A DNA stretch of 8,046 bases from an uncultured Mollicutes bacterium. Its GTDB lineage: Bacteria > Bacillota_I > Bacilli_A > Acholeplasmatales > Anaeroplasmataceae. Below the pieces are notes generated by a model. That model saw nothing but the letters and a program-made list of their open reading frames with translations, had not been told where the DNA came from and did not search any database. Positions 6,921 to 8,046 of this stretch are shown here, piece by piece. Position 1 is the first letter of the stretch; each line of letters opens with the position of its first letter. The stretch spans positions 1 through 8,046 of the forward strand of contig CALCWU010000135.1 in NCBI GenBank assembly GCA_937905855.1, written 5' to 3'. The position numbers and the translations under genes were made by a program.

Positions 6921-6945
6921 ATTAAATATAGCATATATATTTAAT
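6921..6945 (+). repeat. Perfect AT-only inverted repeat before the last gene
   Basis: ATTAAATATA (6921-6930) and TATATTTAAT (6936-6945) form a perfect 10-bp stem around the loop GCATA. There is no T-run after it, so it is not a classic terminator. It could be a weak RNA hairpin or an operator-like palindrome. Its descending arm contains the first two bases of an alternative ATG at 6944. Confidence 0.6.
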
Positions 6946-6951
6946 GGTGAT
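6946..6951 (+). promoter_or_regulatory. Shine-Dalgarno deciding the start of the last gene
   Basis: GGTGAT matches the 3' part of the AGGAGGTGAT consensus and sits 4 bases before the ATG at 6956. The alternative in-frame ATG at 6944 would have no upstream Shine-Dalgarno, so 6956 is preferred. Confidence 0.55.
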
Positions 6952-6955
6952 TCTA

Positions 6956-8046
6956 ATGAAAAAGGATATAAATAGCTTTATAAATAAAGAATATGATATT
7001 TATGCTTTTAAAAAAATAAATATTGATGAAAACGAATTGAAAGAAAAAATTAGAATAAAGGTATCTGATATAAAGTCAATGTCATATATTAATGATTTAG
7101 GTATGAATATTGAAAAAAAATATATCCCTTATTATTTATTAGAATCAGATAACAATAATTATAATTATTCTTTAAAGAAGGATAATTTAAATATCACGTC
7201 GGAAATTACAGCATCTGCCATATTTATTGATCCTAATATGATAAAAAATGGCTTATATAATAATAAAATATTATATGAGTATTTAAATTTTAATGAAGAA
7301 ATTAGTTTAGATAAGCTTTATTTGAATGAATATGATTGTAACAGTTTTGAGATTGGCTTTAAATATGTTTTAGAGCAAAAGGCTATTGATAAGATATGTG
7401 AATATAATAAAATTAAATATAGCGATAAAGGCTACAAAATTGAGGTTGATCTATATAACTTAAATTATAAACGTAGATGTATTTATTTAGAAGAAATATA
7501 TGAAGTTAACATTCCCTATTTATTAAAGGGGAAAAGTGTCAATTATAAAATAATTTATTCTTTAGTAAGAAATGCCTTTATAAGCTTTAATTATCCTTAT
7601 AATAGCAATTATTTAGAATTTCTTAAGCTTAATAAATCCATATTAAAGAAATTACCATATGGCTTAGATAAATTGTATTATATGGATTATTATGAGGCAT
7701 ATTTAGATTCAAAAAAGGAAATATCAAAATATCGACTTAAAAATAAAGTTAAATCATTTGCAATATCTAATGAAGAAGAAATTGCAAAGAGATATTCAAA
7801 AATTGGTTATTTTATTTTTAAAAATAAAAAGTATTTGGCTACGGCTTTGAAAAAAGAAAAATATTCTGATTTTGAAGATGAATTATATACATTATTAATG
7901 CTTAGTAAGGTAAGTGGCGAAGCTAATTATAAGCTAAGCGAATTTGCTAGACTTTATATGCTATCAAATGTTAAAAGATCGCATGATTTATGGCTAAAAT
8001 ATTTAAAGGCTAGTGTTGATTTGAATTATGAATTAGCAATAAAAGA
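6956..8046 (+). CDS. Large protein of unknown function with possible C-terminal Sel1-like repeats, 3'-truncated
   Basis: There are 363 complete codons before the window ends, with no stop. The start at 6956 follows GGTGAT, and an in-frame ATG at 6944 is the alternative. The protein is very rich in Lys, Asn, Tyr, Ile and Glu, has no signal peptide and shows no clear membrane helix, so it is probably cytoplasmic. Residues 1-215 look alpha/beta, with segments such as YIPYYLLE (56-63) and VNIPYLLKG (184-192). These loosely recall the IPYYLF / LLPVWLL signature of uncharacterised zinc-ribbon-associated Firmicutes proteins, but no zinc ligands are seen here. Residues 305-363 look helical. A segment at about 327-362 with SEFARLYM and DLWLKYLKASVDL fits a Sel1-like/TPR repeat. 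Both comparisons are weak and from memory. It lies 46 bases after the Tyr/Pro-rich gene and is probably in the same operon. Codon use is extremely A/T-biased. Confidence 0.72.
   Translation, partial: MKKDINSFINKEYDIYAFKKINIDENELKEKIRIKVSDIKSMSYINDLGMNIEKKYIPYYLLESDNNNYNYSLKKDNLNITSEITASAIFIDPNMIKNGLYNNKILYEYLNFNEEISLDKLYLNEYDCNSFEIGFKYVLEQKAIDKICEYNKIKYSDKGYKIEVDLYNLNYKRRCIYLEEIYEVNIPYLLKGKSVNYKIIYSLVRNAFISFNYPYNSNYLEFLKLNKSILKKLPYGLDKLYYMDYYEAYLDSKKEISKYRLKNKVKSFAISNEEEIAKRYSKIGYFIFKNKKYLATALKKEKYSDFEDELYTLLMLSKVSGEANYKLSEFARLYMLSNVKRSHDLWLKYLKASVDLNYELAIK

Overview
The window looks like a chromosomal segment of a low-GC, anaerobic Firmicute, possibly close to Erysipelotrichia or a Mollicutes-related gut lineage. 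Three things suggest this. The DNA is strongly AT-rich. The organism uses pyruvate:ferredoxin oxidoreductase. It carries a relic of the GerW/YtfJ sporulation family. The genetic code appears standard: every tryptophan I read is TGG, and TGA ends at least one frame. No RNA gene, CRISPR array or insertion sequence was found.

Layout. Positions 1-2991 (+) hold the last ~996 codons of nifJ (PFOR), open at the left edge. Its codon use is far less A/T-extreme than that of the later genes, as expected of a highly expressed metabolic gene. Two hairpins follow (3006-3035 and 3043-3075). The second serves both PFOR and the convergent gene 3079-3861 (-), a six-helix membrane protein resembling the YjdF/DUF2238 family. 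A ~97-base divergent intergenic region with a good minus-strand promoter separates this from 3959-5668 (+). That gene encodes an asparagine-synthetase-like protein with an intact-looking synthetase half. Its glutaminase half has lost the N-terminal cysteine and several other hallmarks.

An intrinsic terminator whose stem includes the asparagine-synthetase-like stop codon comes next. A compact extended -10 promoter then leads into a small lipoprotein gene of unknown function (5734-6315). Beyond it is a likely operon of three: a GerW/YtfJ-like gene split by a -1 frameshift (6390-6715), a 65-residue Tyr/Pro-rich one-helix membrane protein overlapping it by ATGA (6712-6909), and a large unrecognised protein with a possible Sel1-like C-terminus that runs off the right edge (6956-8046).

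How the genes relate. PFOR and the YjdF-like gene are separate transcription units. The right-hand half is accessory in character: AT-rich, poorly conserved genes. The GerW relic and the small Tyr/Pro-rich protein hint at a sporulation or envelope theme, but this is inference. The strongest leads are the asparagine-synthetase homologue without a visible glutaminase nucleophile and the frameshifted GerW gene, which has a T TTA AAA heptamer just before its zero-frame stop. No clearly new multi-gene system is demonstrable from the sequence alone.
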